Source of the DNA: Heterodera schachtii
Lineage: Eukaryota; Nematoda; Chromadorea; Rhabditida; Heteroderidae
NCBI GenBank assembly: GCA_023374025.1
Contig: SIJG01000068.1
Coordinates: 350,759-414,758 of the forward strand
DNA: 64,000 nucleotides
Direction: 5' to 3'
How positions within the stretch are numbered: position 1 is the first letter of the stretch; each line of letters opens with the position of its first letter. Below the pieces are notes generated by a model. That model saw only the letters and a list, made by a program, of their open reading frames with translations. It was not told where the DNA came from and ran no database searches. Positions 1 to 10,404 of the stretch are shown here, piece by piece. The translations under genes were made by a program, and so were the position numbers.

Positions 1-80
1 ATAATTTAACATTTTTGCGAGTGTTAAGAGAATTTTTTAGGGCGTGAATGATCTTAAATTTTATAATGTTTTTTTTACAG

Positions 81-420
81 TTGGCCAATATGTGTTCAAC
101 CTCAACAACAAAACTGGGTGAAGTGCAAGAGGGAGCGCAAACGACACAACAATTTGAGGGCGACAAAACGGATCAACAGCAGCAAAATTACACGTTGTGG
201 GAGAAACCGGTGAGTAATTAATTGGCCCAAAAAAGGAGTGTTTACTGACCAAGAGTCTCAATGGAGGGGGTTACAAAAAATTATTATATTTTAAATTTTT
301 GCGATTGTTCAGGTGGTACGTGCGATCATTGATGGTGACGACGACGACGATTCTGAAAATGTGCCCGGCTCAATCTCAGTTGGCACTCAAACCTGGCCAA
401 AAAAAAAGAAGATAAGTTGA
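81..420 (+). CDS. 3' end of an acidic protein with lysine-rich C-terminus (partial)
   Basis: Two exons are visible, 81-209 and 313-420. The first follows a T-rich stretch ending in acag and ends at ccg|gtgagt; the second follows gttcag and ends in TGA. They join in phase 0 and give about 78 residues: a Gln/Thr-rich stretch, then an aspartate run (DDDDD), then a C-terminal PKKKKIS that could be a nuclear-localisation signal. The upstream part lies outside the window. I recognise no family. A second possible terminal exon lies at 898-1021. It is the first of several compact genes packed left of the Maverick polymerase. Confidence 0.5.
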
Positions 421-439
421 AGTTTTTGGAAAGGGGCCT

Positions 440-850
440 AAGGGATTCCAAAGTCTGTCTCATGGTGAGGGCCTATCACTCCCATGCAGACCCCTAAAAA
501 TTGGTCTAAGGGGAGGGGATTGAGTGCCAAGCACTCTCGCCTCCCCCCAAAAAAATGGTCGAAGGGGAGAGGATAGAGTGCTTGGCACTCTCACCTCCCC
601 TAAAAATTGGTCGAAGGGGGAGGGGATAGAGTGCTTGGCACTCTCGCCTCCCCTAAAATTGGTCGAAGCGGGAGGCGATGAAGTGCCAAGCACTCTCGCC
701 TCCCCTAAAATTGGTCGAAGCGGTGGGAGGCGATGAAGTGCCATGCACTCTCTCCCCCCCCCCCCCCCCCCCCCAAAAAAAATTGATGAATGGTAGAGGA
801 CGATTGAGTGCAGTCACTCTCGACTGCCAATAAAATTGATTATGCGTTTT
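440..850. repeat. Imperfect tandem repeat of about 55 bp with palindromic core
   Basis: Five to six units contain the self-complementary core GAGTGCCAAGCACTC or its variant GAGTGCTTGGCACTC, followed by a CGCCTCCCCTAAAA-like stretch and TTGGTCGAAG. The array ends in a run of 21 C at 754-774. Each core can fold into a hairpin. Open frames across it in several phases are repeat artefacts. It lies just downstream of the TGA at 420, in a 3' untranslated region or a last intron. Confidence 0.8.
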
Positions 851-897
851 CATTTTTTAATTATTTTTTTACGTTTTTAATATTTATTCCCATTTCA

Positions 898-1021
898 GTG
901 CCGGAATCGTACATGGAAACAAAAGCGGGACAGTCAACAAAGAAAGGAGGAAAGATTGGAAGCGGCACGTGCGCAAATTGACGCTGATGTTTATAATGGA
1001 AAATTTTTTTTTCACAGATAA
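898..1021 (+). other. Possible alternative terminal exon
   Basis: After a T-rich stretch ending in cccatttcag an open frame runs to TAA at 1019-1021. It encodes about 40 residues rich in Arg, Lys, Glu and Gln and looks helical. It could be an alternative last exon of the upstream gene, spliced over the repeat array, but I see no convincing donor before the TGA at 420. From 1022 to 1419 the DNA is AT-rich and I see nothing in it. Confidence 0.25.
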
Positions 1022-1419
1022 TTTTTTTGATTTTTTTTTCACATTATTGATCAATTTTAAAAAATTCATTTTACATTATGAGTTGGATAATAAAATTATT
1101 TTTTTTCAAAAAATTAATTCTTTTAATTTAGAAGTTGGATAATATAAATATGAATAAAATTCGTGGAATAGGATCAAATAATTATAACAAAATGTAAAGA
1201 ATTAAATGAAATATTATGAGTATAAATAAATTACAGTACTATTATCAATCAGAACTTACTGTATTTCTATTATCAATCAGTGTCAGAGTCAAAGTTTAAA
1301 TATGAAAATTTGAATTAATTTTGCAACAAAAATGTAAGACATTAAATGAAAAGACAAAAGAGTAGAAAAAGCGAAAAAATGATCGTAAATTCTTTTTTTT
1401 TGGATCAATTTCTACTCTT

Positions 1420-2451
1420 TTAATTTTTCATGTATTCCAATTCGGAAATATTTTGAAAACAAATCAAGCACTTGGGTTCATCGCTTGCAATGATTGGGAT
1501 AGAGCACTTTGGACACGAAAAAATATGGGAACACTCCTTAGCCCCGAATGTCACCATATTTTCATTCCCTAAACACCACAGACACCGTTCACTTACGATC
1601 AGCTTTTCCCCCTCTTGCTTGTTTTCCTTCCCTTCTTTTTCACCATTTTCCATCATCAAATGACCGATCACCTCTGAAGCCTGTGTGGCGATTTGCTGTG
1701 TTTTCTCTCGCTCCTTCAATAGCAAAACGCTCCACTTTTGATCAATCCGTTGTTCACGTTCCATCATTTCTTGTCGAAGGTTTTGCTCCATTTCTCGGCG
1801 CATTTTGTCGACTTGCACCTCCACACTTTCAGCTGCACCATCCTCCAGCTTTTTGACGCGGCTTTCCAAAAGTTGACCCTTTTCTGCGATGTGATTTTGC
1901 AGATGTGTAAAGGCGGCCATCGCCAAAGAAGCCGCTTCTATAAAGGCAAAATTATCCTTTACTCAAAAAATGATTAGAAAAATTACCATTTTGCTCCTCC
2001 GACATCAATCTTCTTCTTTTTAATGATGATGATGATGATGTCTGATCAGTGTTCGGCGACCGTGTCATTGCTCGCTTCAATGAGGAGACTGCCACTTGTA
2101 CAACAGCAAGTTCAGTGTTGCCCTTGTCAAGGACTCTGTTCGCCAGTTGTTCATGTTGCATGGACTGTTGCTGAATCATCTCCAGTGTTTCGTGCAGAAC
2201 TGCCGGCGACACCGGAGAAGGCGTATTTGAGGGATAAGGCGAATATTGCTAAAATTATAGATTTTAAAATAAAAATAATAATAATAAAATAATTATTATT
2301 AAATTCTCACTTCATTTCCTGCCCATTTTTCCAATAGTTCTAGGCGTGCAGAATAGTTTAATGACAGATTTTTCAAATCGCTGACATGGGAGCGAAGGAA
2401 TCTGCACATTTGTGCCTGTTGTTGAACTTTTGCAGATAGCTCGCTGTCCAT
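1420..2451 (-). CDS. RING-finger protein with coiled coil, 306 aa
   Basis: Three exons (2311-2451, 1987-2248, 1420-1937) with introns of 62 and 49 nt bounded by gtgag/tttag and gtaat/atag join in frame to 306 residues. The N-terminal half is helical and Gln-rich; residues about 90-120 contain a Ser run and KRRR; residues about 130-220 are heptad-like coiled coil. The C-terminus is a C3HC4 RING: Cys 253, 256, 270, His 272, Cys 276, 279, 291, 294. The spacing resembles the compact RING of inhibitor-of-apoptosis proteins, so ubiquitin-ligase activity is a reasonable inference. No BIR domain is seen. ATG at 2449-2451 is the first start in the first exon. It sits in the block of small genes beside the Maverick polymerase; membership of the element is not proven. 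Confidence 0.75.
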
Positions 2452-2800
2452 AATTCACAAGCAAAATATATTTAATAAGAATGAGGAAGAAAACGGAAAT
2501 GAGCCCCTAGATTGGCTTCTCAATGCCAATCTCCACCACCCCACCGCGCAGTCCAATACGGCGCGCCCATTAATCATCAATTCAGTGACCCTCCCCCCCC
2601 CCCCTCCCGCCACTGCCCAATCACTGTCATATTCAAATAGGAAGTGATGCTACTTAATCATTGACACCTGGGAAATGACTCGCTAAAAGACACAGAGGAG
2701 AGGGACAATGTCAAAATAATCACAATTTATTTTTTTAAAATGAGAATAATAGTGCGAATTATTTCAAATTTTCATCGATTGATCAATCAAAAAATTAGTC

Positions 2801-3169
2801 TCAAGCATTGTTTGGCTTTTTCTTCATAGGGGCAATGAGGTCAGTTGCGCGACAATTGGCCCACACGCAATCTTCGCAGAGTTCAAAGCTGAATGAAAAA
2901 CGGTCATCTCCCAAGCGCGTGACTTTCTGCTGGTTGTGGAACAGCCGGTTCCAATCATCTTTAAGAAAATTGCTATTAAAATTAAGAAATTTCATTTTAC
3001 CTGGACATAAGTATGTCGAGAGCATGAATTTTCCTTTTGCCAATTTCCACAGCTCCCGGTCGTCTACCTTGCGCTTTTTGGTAATGTCAGATTTTGGGGG
3101 CTCCATTTCGGTGTTTTGTTGATTCATTTCTTTTTGCTCGGGGACAGAGATGGTAACGGATTTCTTCAT
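2801..3169 (-). CDS. Small hypothetical protein with KKRKV nuclear signal, 108 aa
   Basis: Exons 3001-3169 and 2801-2958 are separated by a 42-nt intron (gtaaaatg to ttaaag) and join in frame. The unspliced reading is also open, so intron retention would add 14 residues. The protein begins MKKSVTISVPEQKE, has TKKRKV near residue 30 (an SV40-type nuclear signal) and ends with a Cys-containing region (CEDCVWANC) and a lysine-rich tail. I recognise no family; the four-cysteine region could bind metal. It is divergently transcribed from the PAZ gene, and the 135-bp gap contains GC-rich boxes and a TATA box. Confidence 0.55.
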   Translation of the reverse strand: MKKSVTISVPEQKEMNQQNTEMEPPKSDITKKRKVDDRELWKLAKGKFMLSTYLCPGKMKFLNFNSNFLKDDWNRLFHNQQKVTRLGDDRFSFSFELCEDCVWANCRATDLIAPMKKKPNNA

Positions 3170-3220
3170 TTTGAGGAAATGAATTTGACTTTGGACTGGT
3201 AATTTCAATTTGCTTAAAAT

Positions 3221-3270
3221 GGGCGGAGTCAAAATTTGATGGGCGTGGCCAAGATTTTTAGTATAAAATA
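3221..3270 (+). promoter_or_regulatory. Divergent promoter region with GC boxes and TATA box
   Basis: Between the divergent starts at 3169 (minus) and 3305 (plus) lie gggcggagtc (3221-3230), gggcgtggcc (3241-3250) and TATAAAAT (3262-3269), the last about 36 bp before the PAZ ATG. This is a compact TATA promoter of the kind also seen upstream of the Maverick genes in this window. Confidence 0.5.
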
Positions 3271-3304
3271 AGGTAAGATTTAGCACAATTATTGTCCCTC
3301 TGAA

Positions 3305-3868
3305 ATGGTGCTTATCACTGAATTTTGCTCTAAACTGCTCAACTGTCGACCCAAAACGTTGCGTGATCGGCTAAATCATCCAGAGGATCGGAGCCTTATC
3401 CTGAAGCATCTTATTGGCCGTAAGGTGCGCACCACATACAACGACCGGAACGGAATGACTAAAACTTTTTTTGTCGGCTCCATTTCGACTAAAGGGGCCG
3501 CATTCCTTCCCGCATATGGACAGTTGCGCAACCCATTTAACATCAATGTTGCCGCACATTTCTATGCACGGCATCGCATAAGACTTCACTTTCCCTATTT
3601 ACCGTGCGTAATTGAACGATTTTCGGGCGAAGGGGAGGACCGTCACTACCCAATGGAACTTCTTGACCTGATTGATGACAACGACAACAATGACAACAAA
3701 AACAACAACAATGAACAGTGGTTTGGTCGTCTTTTCACAGAAATTGGCAACACTAATCAACAATCCTCCAACTCATCGAATCAAACGCTTGACCTTACCA
3801 TTGATGAAGAGATGATTGAAAATAGTGGACGCAGCGAATGTAGTCAAAATTTTCCGTCCTATTGGTGA
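3305..3868 (+). CDS. Stand-alone PAZ-domain protein (Argonaute-like fragment), 187 aa
   Basis: A single uninterrupted frame. Residues about 1-40 resemble the linker before PAZ in Argonautes. Residues about 36-122 match a PAZ domain: GRKVRTTY at the start, then FNINVAAHFYARH, then LHFPYLPC and YPMELLDL, the equivalents of the YF...Y, L.YP.LPC and PLE landmarks of Argonaute PAZ. PAZ domains hold the 3' end of small RNAs. After it come a low-complexity Asp/Asn stretch (125-138) and an acidic C-terminus. There is no MID or PIWI domain, so slicing is impossible. An upstream TATA box and a clean stop argue for a small gene of its own, not a broken Argonaute. It converges on the Maverick polymerase gene 180 bp away. 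A role in binding small RNA, or interfering with silencing, is inference. Confidence 0.75.
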   Translation: MVLITEFCSKLLNCRPKTLRDRLNHPEDRSLILKHLIGRKVRTTYNDRNGMTKTFFVGSISTKGAAFLPAYGQLRNPFNINVAAHFYARHRIRLHFPYLPCVIERFSGEGEDRHYPMELLDLIDDNDNNDNKNNNNEQWFGRLFTEIGNTNQQSSNSSNQTLDLTIDEEMIENSGRSECSQNFPSYW

Positions 3869-4050
3869 AATTCATAATTTTGTCTTATGCTCATTAATTT
3901 CGCAATTTTTCCCCTTAATTCACCATCTCCCTTAATTAATTATACAATCGAAATTTCATTTCCTTTCTGTTAATTATGCACTTTTCAACCCAAAAATGAC
4001 CTCTTACATTTGTTAATTATTTATCGTATACATACTGATAAGAGAAAATG

Positions 4051-7000
4051 TTACAAAGTGTGACCAAAATTTAAAACACGATAGTTTGGGCCGACAATTC
4101 CTTTGCCCACAAATGGACGGTAACACTTCTGCATGGGCATGGACACCACCCTACCACCCTCCCTGATGTTTGGACGCAAAAAATTGGGATATGTCACTAT
4201 AATTGGCTCATAGTCCCCTCTTGTCGCATAATTGATGACTTCTTCTTTGAACCGTTCATAGCGTAGTCCCTGATTGTTGATGACGTCATAGTTGAGCGTC
4301 ATCCCACGGACTTTGAGCACGTATTCCGGTTCAACATCGGGCCCTGCCCCCTTACGCCGCAGACACAGACCATACTAATTGGTGTGAAATGACAGTTTGA
4401 AAAACATGTAAATTTACCTGTTTTGATCCGCCGCTGCAATACTCCACGATGTCGTGATCGGGGTACTCATCCGTGAACTGTCCCAGGTGTGGGCCAGTTT
4501 TGAGAGGGCAACGCCCCTCCGGGTGGACAAGGACGAGACTATCGGTGTCTAAAATTTAAAAAATATAATTAGCAATATTTTTTTTCAATTACCGGTGTAC
4601 AGTAGCTCACAACGTTCCGACCTGACCACTTTTTGCATTGCCTTCAATAAGACAAGCCGCGCCGCGGAAGTTGTCCACAAAGATATTACTGTAATTTTTT
4701 GATTATAGTAACATTAAAGAAAATTCTCACCAATGTTTGAGCAGGCATGCTCATCCACCCAGTCCTTCTTGTGCTGATAGCTGATGAGAATGTGCTTTTC
4801 ATCCAGCTGATCAATTGACGCGACTTCAACGGATTTGTTGTCCAAATATTCGGCAAGCACAACTGGACTGTCTGTAATCAGAGTCTGACAAAGTCCAAAA
4901 TTGCGCAGTGAAAAGCGCCCCCCTTAATTTAAAATTTAAAGTCCAATTAAAAACAAAAGGCTTACATAAGTTGTTCAAGCACAACTTTGCGATTGAACGT
5001 TTTCCTTTGTTTATCGCCATCTTTGTTGGGTCCACGTTGATGCCAAACATTTCCGCACACTCTCGCACAAATTGTTCCTCCATGGCGGCATTCCCTTTGA
5101 TTTCGTTGTCAAATCCGCTGGCTTGGATCTTTTGCGCCATGAACTCCGCGATGTACGGGCGGAAAAGTTGGTCGTCACTGTCCTCATATTCCAGCACTCG
5201 GAACAGACGGGTGACGCGATAGCCCTCATCCAGTGCTGCGTTCAGCTCGATGGACGTGCAGGTGCTGACCCAACCTCGCTGTTGATCATTGTGTTGACAG
5301 TGGTAGTCGTCGTCCACACCGCCGGTCGGGTACTCTTTGGCACATTTAAGACAAAGAGGGAAGCACAAGCGATCGTCCACTTTCACCGGTAACACCGGAA
5401 CGTCGATGCGGCGGGGCGGAACAACCCAAACTTTCAACAGTGCTAGAGGGTAAGGGTTGTCCGCCGAGCTGGTCCACAGCACTTGTTGGTTGAAAACATG
5501 GACTTTTGGGTGTCCAATCGGATAACGGGTGGTGAAGCTAAAATTTTAAATATTTTAGGTTTTATTTAATAATAATTAAAAAACTCACTTCACATAGGGG
5601 TACAGGGAAGTAAAATCGTAATAAGAAATTTTTTCGCCTTGGGCCGCCTTGTGATACAGTTTCATTGGCCCAGTCCGCCCTCCCGTGAAAGCGTCGCGTA
5701 TCACCAGAGGACCGTCGTCCACGTAACTAGCAAAGCACTTTCGCATCGCTTTGCTTCTCGCCAACATCTCGTCAATTTTACACTCCCAAAACACGTCTAT
5801 GCGATTGATCCGTGCGCTTAAGTATTCCATTCGTTTGGCGTCACGCTCCCGTATTTGTCCTGCCGTTTTTCCACTGGGAAGTACCATGTTGTCGTTGGGG
5901 TAACACTTTTTACAGCCGTGCCATGTACAACCTTAAAGTCATGATTTCCAAATTTGAACAAATTAAAGCCTACCATTGACTTCAATTGCTCGACCCTCCG
6001 CCTCAATCCATCCGTCCAAGGAATAAGGACCAATCCGCTTTTCTCCGCCAGCAGAGTGTGCGGTTTGCACTTCTACATTGTACTCCTCCGAATACCAGTA
6101 GAAGAAGCGAAGTGCCAGGAGACTTTGATTCTGCGCGTTGTCATACCCGCGCTCGGGCACAATTGCCAGATGCTCAGCTGGCAGATGGTTTGTACGGAAA
6201 TGGCGCATGCAGGCACCCGCAATTGTCATACATTCACGCAGAGCATCTATTCCGTCATGGTTCTCGCGGTCGTCAATCCCTTCCACGTACTCCTGTCGTC
6301 GCGTTATTTCGAAGAATTCCCGACGGAATGCGACGAGTGCGGCCATCAGAATTTCAACGTCATTGGTGCAATAGCTGAACAAAATAAATTAAAAATTGAA
6401 AAATTATAAAAATTTGTACCTTGCTAATGCCTCATCCAAAACAAATGCCTCCTCGCGGTGCTGCTCGTACCACATGTCGAATTGCCGCCTTTTGCTTGGC
6501 ATCATCCCATTGGCCAAATAGTCGTCAGGGGTTGGGTAGATGTGTCGACCGTAGTTCTCCGGTCTGTTGGCCAAATGCGGGAAAATGGTTTGTCCTCGAC
6601 GTCAAGCCGTAGGATGGGATCAGAGCTGCCAATGAGCAGGGCATTAAATTGAATGAGTCCCGGAAGACCACGTTTGGATTTCGCCGCTTCTGCTTCTCAC
6701 TTTCATTTCATACATTTTGTTCCCCTGTAAATTATTTTAAAAATTCAAAAGGCAATTGTACCCGTCTCAGCATTTCGGGATTGAAGCCAATCCGGAAAAG
6801 CTCCCGGAAGACGGACCATGTCGAAACGGCCACCAAAATGCGAATAGCGTAGGTGTCGTATTTTTTTGGAGTTGTAAACAGCCAATCACAAATGCTTCCA
6901 GCGGGTTGTCGGCAACCACTTGATGATCAACGTTGGTGTTCACAAAGCGGCGCTGGCAGAAAGCGACGGTCCGATGCAAACCACAGATTTGGCAACCCCC

Positions 7001-8651
7001 TGTCCCCCTTCTCCAACTATCGTTGTCAATACAGCCGGGACACGCAACTCTCGCGGCGATGAAGTTCGGTTGGTGCTCTCTTTTCTCCGGCTGATCGGGG
7101 TCCATCGCTTGGTGCTGCATTGTCTCCAAATCAAAGGACACTATGCGGTAAGGGTCGTATTCCTTGGGCTCAATTGGTTGAATGAAGCAACCGCGTTCCA
7201 TGTTGTGAAAATTGTTACACGTCTGGCAATAACGCTCATCACATTTATGAACCTGAATTTAACAATAATGAAAATTTATTCTGCTTTAATTTTATACCCT
7301 TGATCCATTTAAATTGTTGGCGCAAGTGTCCCAAATCACACCGCATTCTTTGCATCGTTTTGATCGAGTGCAAAAGTTGGATGTCAAATGATGATGGTGA
7401 CAGTCGTTGTTGCGAAACGCCTTTTTGCACCCTGGACACTCCCGGAAAAACCCATCCAAAGGAGGGCACGGGAAGCGAGGCCCGACGCGAGAACAGAGCA
7501 TACAGCGCGCTTTGCATGCTTTTAGATGCCTGGACGGTCGCTCATATGGCTTTTCGCACTCGAGGCAATAGTTTTGACCAAATAAGCCATGGATTTTCTG
7601 CACGCCGTCAAAGTGGTTGTTGTTAAAGTAAAGAACAATTGGGGTGTCGTAATGGTCGTTTATGTACTTGTAGAGCGGCTTGTACTGACCAGAAGAGCCA
7701 AAAATAAACACAGCAAATCGGTGTTGTTGTTGTTGTTGTTGTTGTTGCTGTTGGTTGTTCCAATAATCCACCACCCGTGGAACAAAAACCTCGGCATCGT
7801 ATGCGTTTAGCCCAGGACGAGCTCCAATTTGCTGCACCAATTGCAAAGCATCGCGCTGCAAACATCCTTGTTGACCGTATCGACTGTGTACATAATTGTA
7901 AAAAAGCCATCGGGGCCATCCGCGGGTTTTGGCCACCATGGTGGCTTGCAAAGCATAGAAAAGGCAGTAATTTCTCTCGTCCGGGTTGTTTATCTGTAAA
8001 ATTGCCGCAATAAATACTTATTTTCCTGTACGGTGGACTTTGATCAAGCAGTTTTCTTTGACCCGATGATGCACAGGTGCCAGTGCCCGCCGCACACCGC
8101 CTTTCAGACTTCTTTTGTTAGGGAGGCCAATGCGGTCCACGGTGGTCACAGTCACTGTGAACGGCTCGCCCCACAATGTGATATTTTGCTGTTGTTTGCT
8201 TTGCGCGACTTTGGTGAATTGATTCAGAATGGTGTCGACGGTGTTATCGGTGATTTGGCGAATGGGGATGGGTATGTCGCCGCCGGTCAGCAACGGGCTG
8301 CTGATCACACAGCCGAGATGAGTTGGCTTTACTCCGCGCTGTTGGCTTTCCATGACGGCCTCATCAATACAACATTGGAATATGCCGGCAAGCAATCCTT
8401 CGGGATTCGTCGGGACGTCCTCAATGCTGAACTTCGACTTGGCTTTGACGTATTGGAAGCGCGGCACATGCTCGACACTGCTTTCCAATTTTTTCACGTA
8501 CTCGTTGACAGGTTTACTTCGACGAACCCTCGCCGTGTTGAACGGATCCAAGCACGTGGGCTATGCCCAAAATTTGATTGATGAGGAAGCCCTGTCGAGG
8601 CTTTTTGCCGAGAATTGAGTCAATAGAAAAATCAGTGAAGCGCTTGGACAT
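4051..8651 (-). pseudogene. Maverick family-B DNA polymerase (copy A), intron-rich, with indels
   Basis: Exons recognised from the 3' end: 4051-4374, 4418-4548, 4593-4688, 4731-4922, 4966-5537, 5589-5931, 5974-6374, 6420-6724, 6762-7252, 7298 to about 7990, 8018-8651. Visible motifs: Exo I FDLETM (near 7120), Exo III YCTNDVE (near 6365), motif A DFTSLYP (near 5605), the motif B region around 4930-4990, and YTDTDS of motif C split by an intron (4593/4548). A Cys/His-rich zinc region precedes Exo I. Introns are 43-51 nt with gt/ag ends. The reading frame is broken near 8580, at the exon end near 8018, several times between about 6815 and 6905, and again between about 6580 and 6730, so as read it is not translatable. 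From 5974 leftward all joins stay in frame. Function in the family: protein-primed replication of the element. The breaks may be decay or uncorrected sequencing errors. Confidence 0.8.
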
Positions 8652-8729
8652 TTTTAATCTATTTTAATTAAATATTATTTTTTGTGTTTTTTTGAATAAA
8701 TAAAATGAAACATGCAGAAAAGCAACATA

Positions 8730-8737
8730 TTTATATA
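8730..8737 (-). promoter_or_regulatory. TATA box of polymerase gene, copy A
   Basis: TATATAAA on the minus strand, 79 nt before the ATG at 8651. Copy B has TATAAATA at the equivalent place. Confidence 0.5.
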
Positions 8738-8802
8738 TGGTATTCAAATTGGCATGGATGTGCAAAATTTGTGTATCAATTCAATTAAATGCGCTAATTC
8801 GA

Positions 8803-9192
8803 AACCAACCATTGACCTGAAGAGCAGCGCACTGCCACCCATGAAGCACAAGACGACAGGGCACCTAAACAGCTCTGGAAATTAGAATTGTTTAATGCAC
8901 TACCTCAAGTCCTAAAAGTCAAATTAGAAATTGCTGCCAGGATAAACGGGAGCTCTGTAGGTCGAGCTCCCGCCCTGGTTAACAGCAAAGATTGGTATAA
9001 AGAACCAACCATGACCTGGTGAGCAGCACACCGCCACCCATGAAGCACAAGACGACAGGGCACCTAAACAGCTCTGGAAATTAGAATTGTCTAATGCACT
9101 ACCTCAAGTCCTAAAAGACAAATTAACCAAATTGTGCTGCCAGGATAAACAGGGCTCTGTAGGTCGAGCTCCCGCCCTGGTTAACAACACAG
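8803..9192. repeat. Two tandem units of about 200 bp with nested hairpins, copy A
   Basis: Two similar units (from 8803 and from 9002) each contain GCAGCGCACTGC, then a conserved stretch CCCATGAAGCACAAGACGAC, a TTAGA...TCTAA hairpin, and a nested hairpin at the end. In unit 1 the last hairpin has a perfect 9-bp stem (CGGGAGCTC 8947-8955 with GAGCTCCCG 8964-8972), inside CCAGG/CCTGG and GCTG/CAGC. No reading frame is shared. It lies between the divergent polymerase and F-box-like cargo genes, and the same pair occurs in copy B. It could be a structured RNA or a cis element; the class is unknown. Confidence 0.7.
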
Positions 9193-9566
9193 CAAATGAT
9201 AATAATTAAGTTAATTAAAAAATAGAGCAAATGAAATTATGATATCCGAGTGTGTGTTTTAAAGCCGTCCAAATGTCGATAAGCTCCTCCCACTAATCAA
9301 TAATTTTCGACGCTATCCCTCAAGGAATGCATTTTTGAATTTTTCTTTTGGAACAATTCCCTTGGGAATTGCCAAATGCTACGAAATTCAGCACGCTCCG
9401 CCCAGTAATCGATAATTTTTGACGCCACAACCTTGTACTGGAGGAATTTTCAAATTTTCCTTTAATTTCATTCCCTTGGGGCTTATCGTAAGACAACGGG
9501 TCTTCCGATATTGGGCCCTTCGTTGGCTATGGAACCAGTCAAAGCATTCATTTTATCTTCCCCAAA

Positions 9567-10387
9567 ATGAACAAACAACGTTTACCATCTGAGCTGATTT
9601 GCGAAATCATCGCCACAATCCCACTTATGTACCTATTTGGGGGAATTTCTAAGAAACCAGGTATTTATTTATTTTTTTTAAAATAATTATAGAAATAAAA
9701 AATCAAGGGAGTACACGACCACCATCTGGAATAGCGGTCATCAACAATAGGTTCGAAATTTTTCGGGCCACTGGACATAGTCGCTTCATTAAAGTGGTAG
9801 GTAGCGATTTTGAGACTAAAAACTTTACAATATTTAGCTGAATCTTGCTCGAAATTTTGAGAGGATCTGTGCCATGAGAAAATTACCATGTGGCGAATTG
9901 TTTATTCAGTTTGGATTCCTTCAGTTTGGGTTCAAAGATGAACTGGAGGACGCCAAATATTTCGCTGACTTTTTGATGTACCTATGTTTTGGACGGTCTG
10001 GCCCCACAGCGACGACGAGAGTCGTGACTTATTCGGCGGTAAGAAAACAAGCAAATTACAATAATAATTATTATTTTTAATATTTAGCCAAACAAAATTG
10101 GAGAACTGTTCACCATTATTTTGGATTATGTGTTGCAAAGTGTTAATCCTTTTACAATGAAAAAACGAACAGCTGGCGGTTATTTATCCCGCCAGCATTT
10201 TCCGTCGGTCCTCCAAACGTCGACCACCAAAATGGCAGAACGAGGCATTGGACGGCTGGTGCGCGAAGATGGGATGGAGATGTATCGGTTGAAGAATCCG
10301 CACCACAAAAGAGATGTCGGTTATCTGATTATTATTGAGAGATCTCAGCACCCTGGTTCATATTATTTTAATTTTTCAATCGAATAA
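9567..10387 (+). CDS. F-box-like cargo gene of Maverick, copy A, about 227 aa
   Basis: Proposed exons 9567-9660, 9708-9796, 9838-10038 and 10088-10387 keep one open frame of 228 codons with stop TAA. The start has LPSELICEIIATIP, which resembles the first helix of an F-box. The rest, including FIQFGFLQFGF, a Gly/Arg-rich central part and the C-terminal SYYFNFSIE, matches nothing I know. Exons 3 and 4 have exactly the same lengths (201 and 300 bp) in copy B and differ mainly by conservative changes. It is the only element gene on the plus strand. The first intron acceptor is uncertain: tatag at 9692 is the alternative. F-box proteins link targets to SCF ubiquitin ligases; that role here is inference. 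Confidence 0.65.
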
Positions 10388-10404
10388 GTTTAATTGCTCG
10401 TTTT

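Noticed and set aside
460..853. Short open frames on both strands over the tandem repeat.
   Set aside because: The frames consist only of the repeat unit read in different phases.
7720..7750. TTG/CAA microsatellite as a regulatory repeat.
   Set aside because: It is a poly-glutamine codon tract inside the polymerase frame; its interest is only as the recombination junction with copy B.
8803..9192. Hammerhead ribozyme in the 200-nt units (CTGATGAG and GGAAATTAG blocks, TTAGA...TCTAA stem).
   Set aside because: The CTGATGA core is not kept in copy A (CTGAAGA, CTGGTGA), the spacing to GAAA does not fit a stem II, and the base at the cleavage position would be G in copy A.
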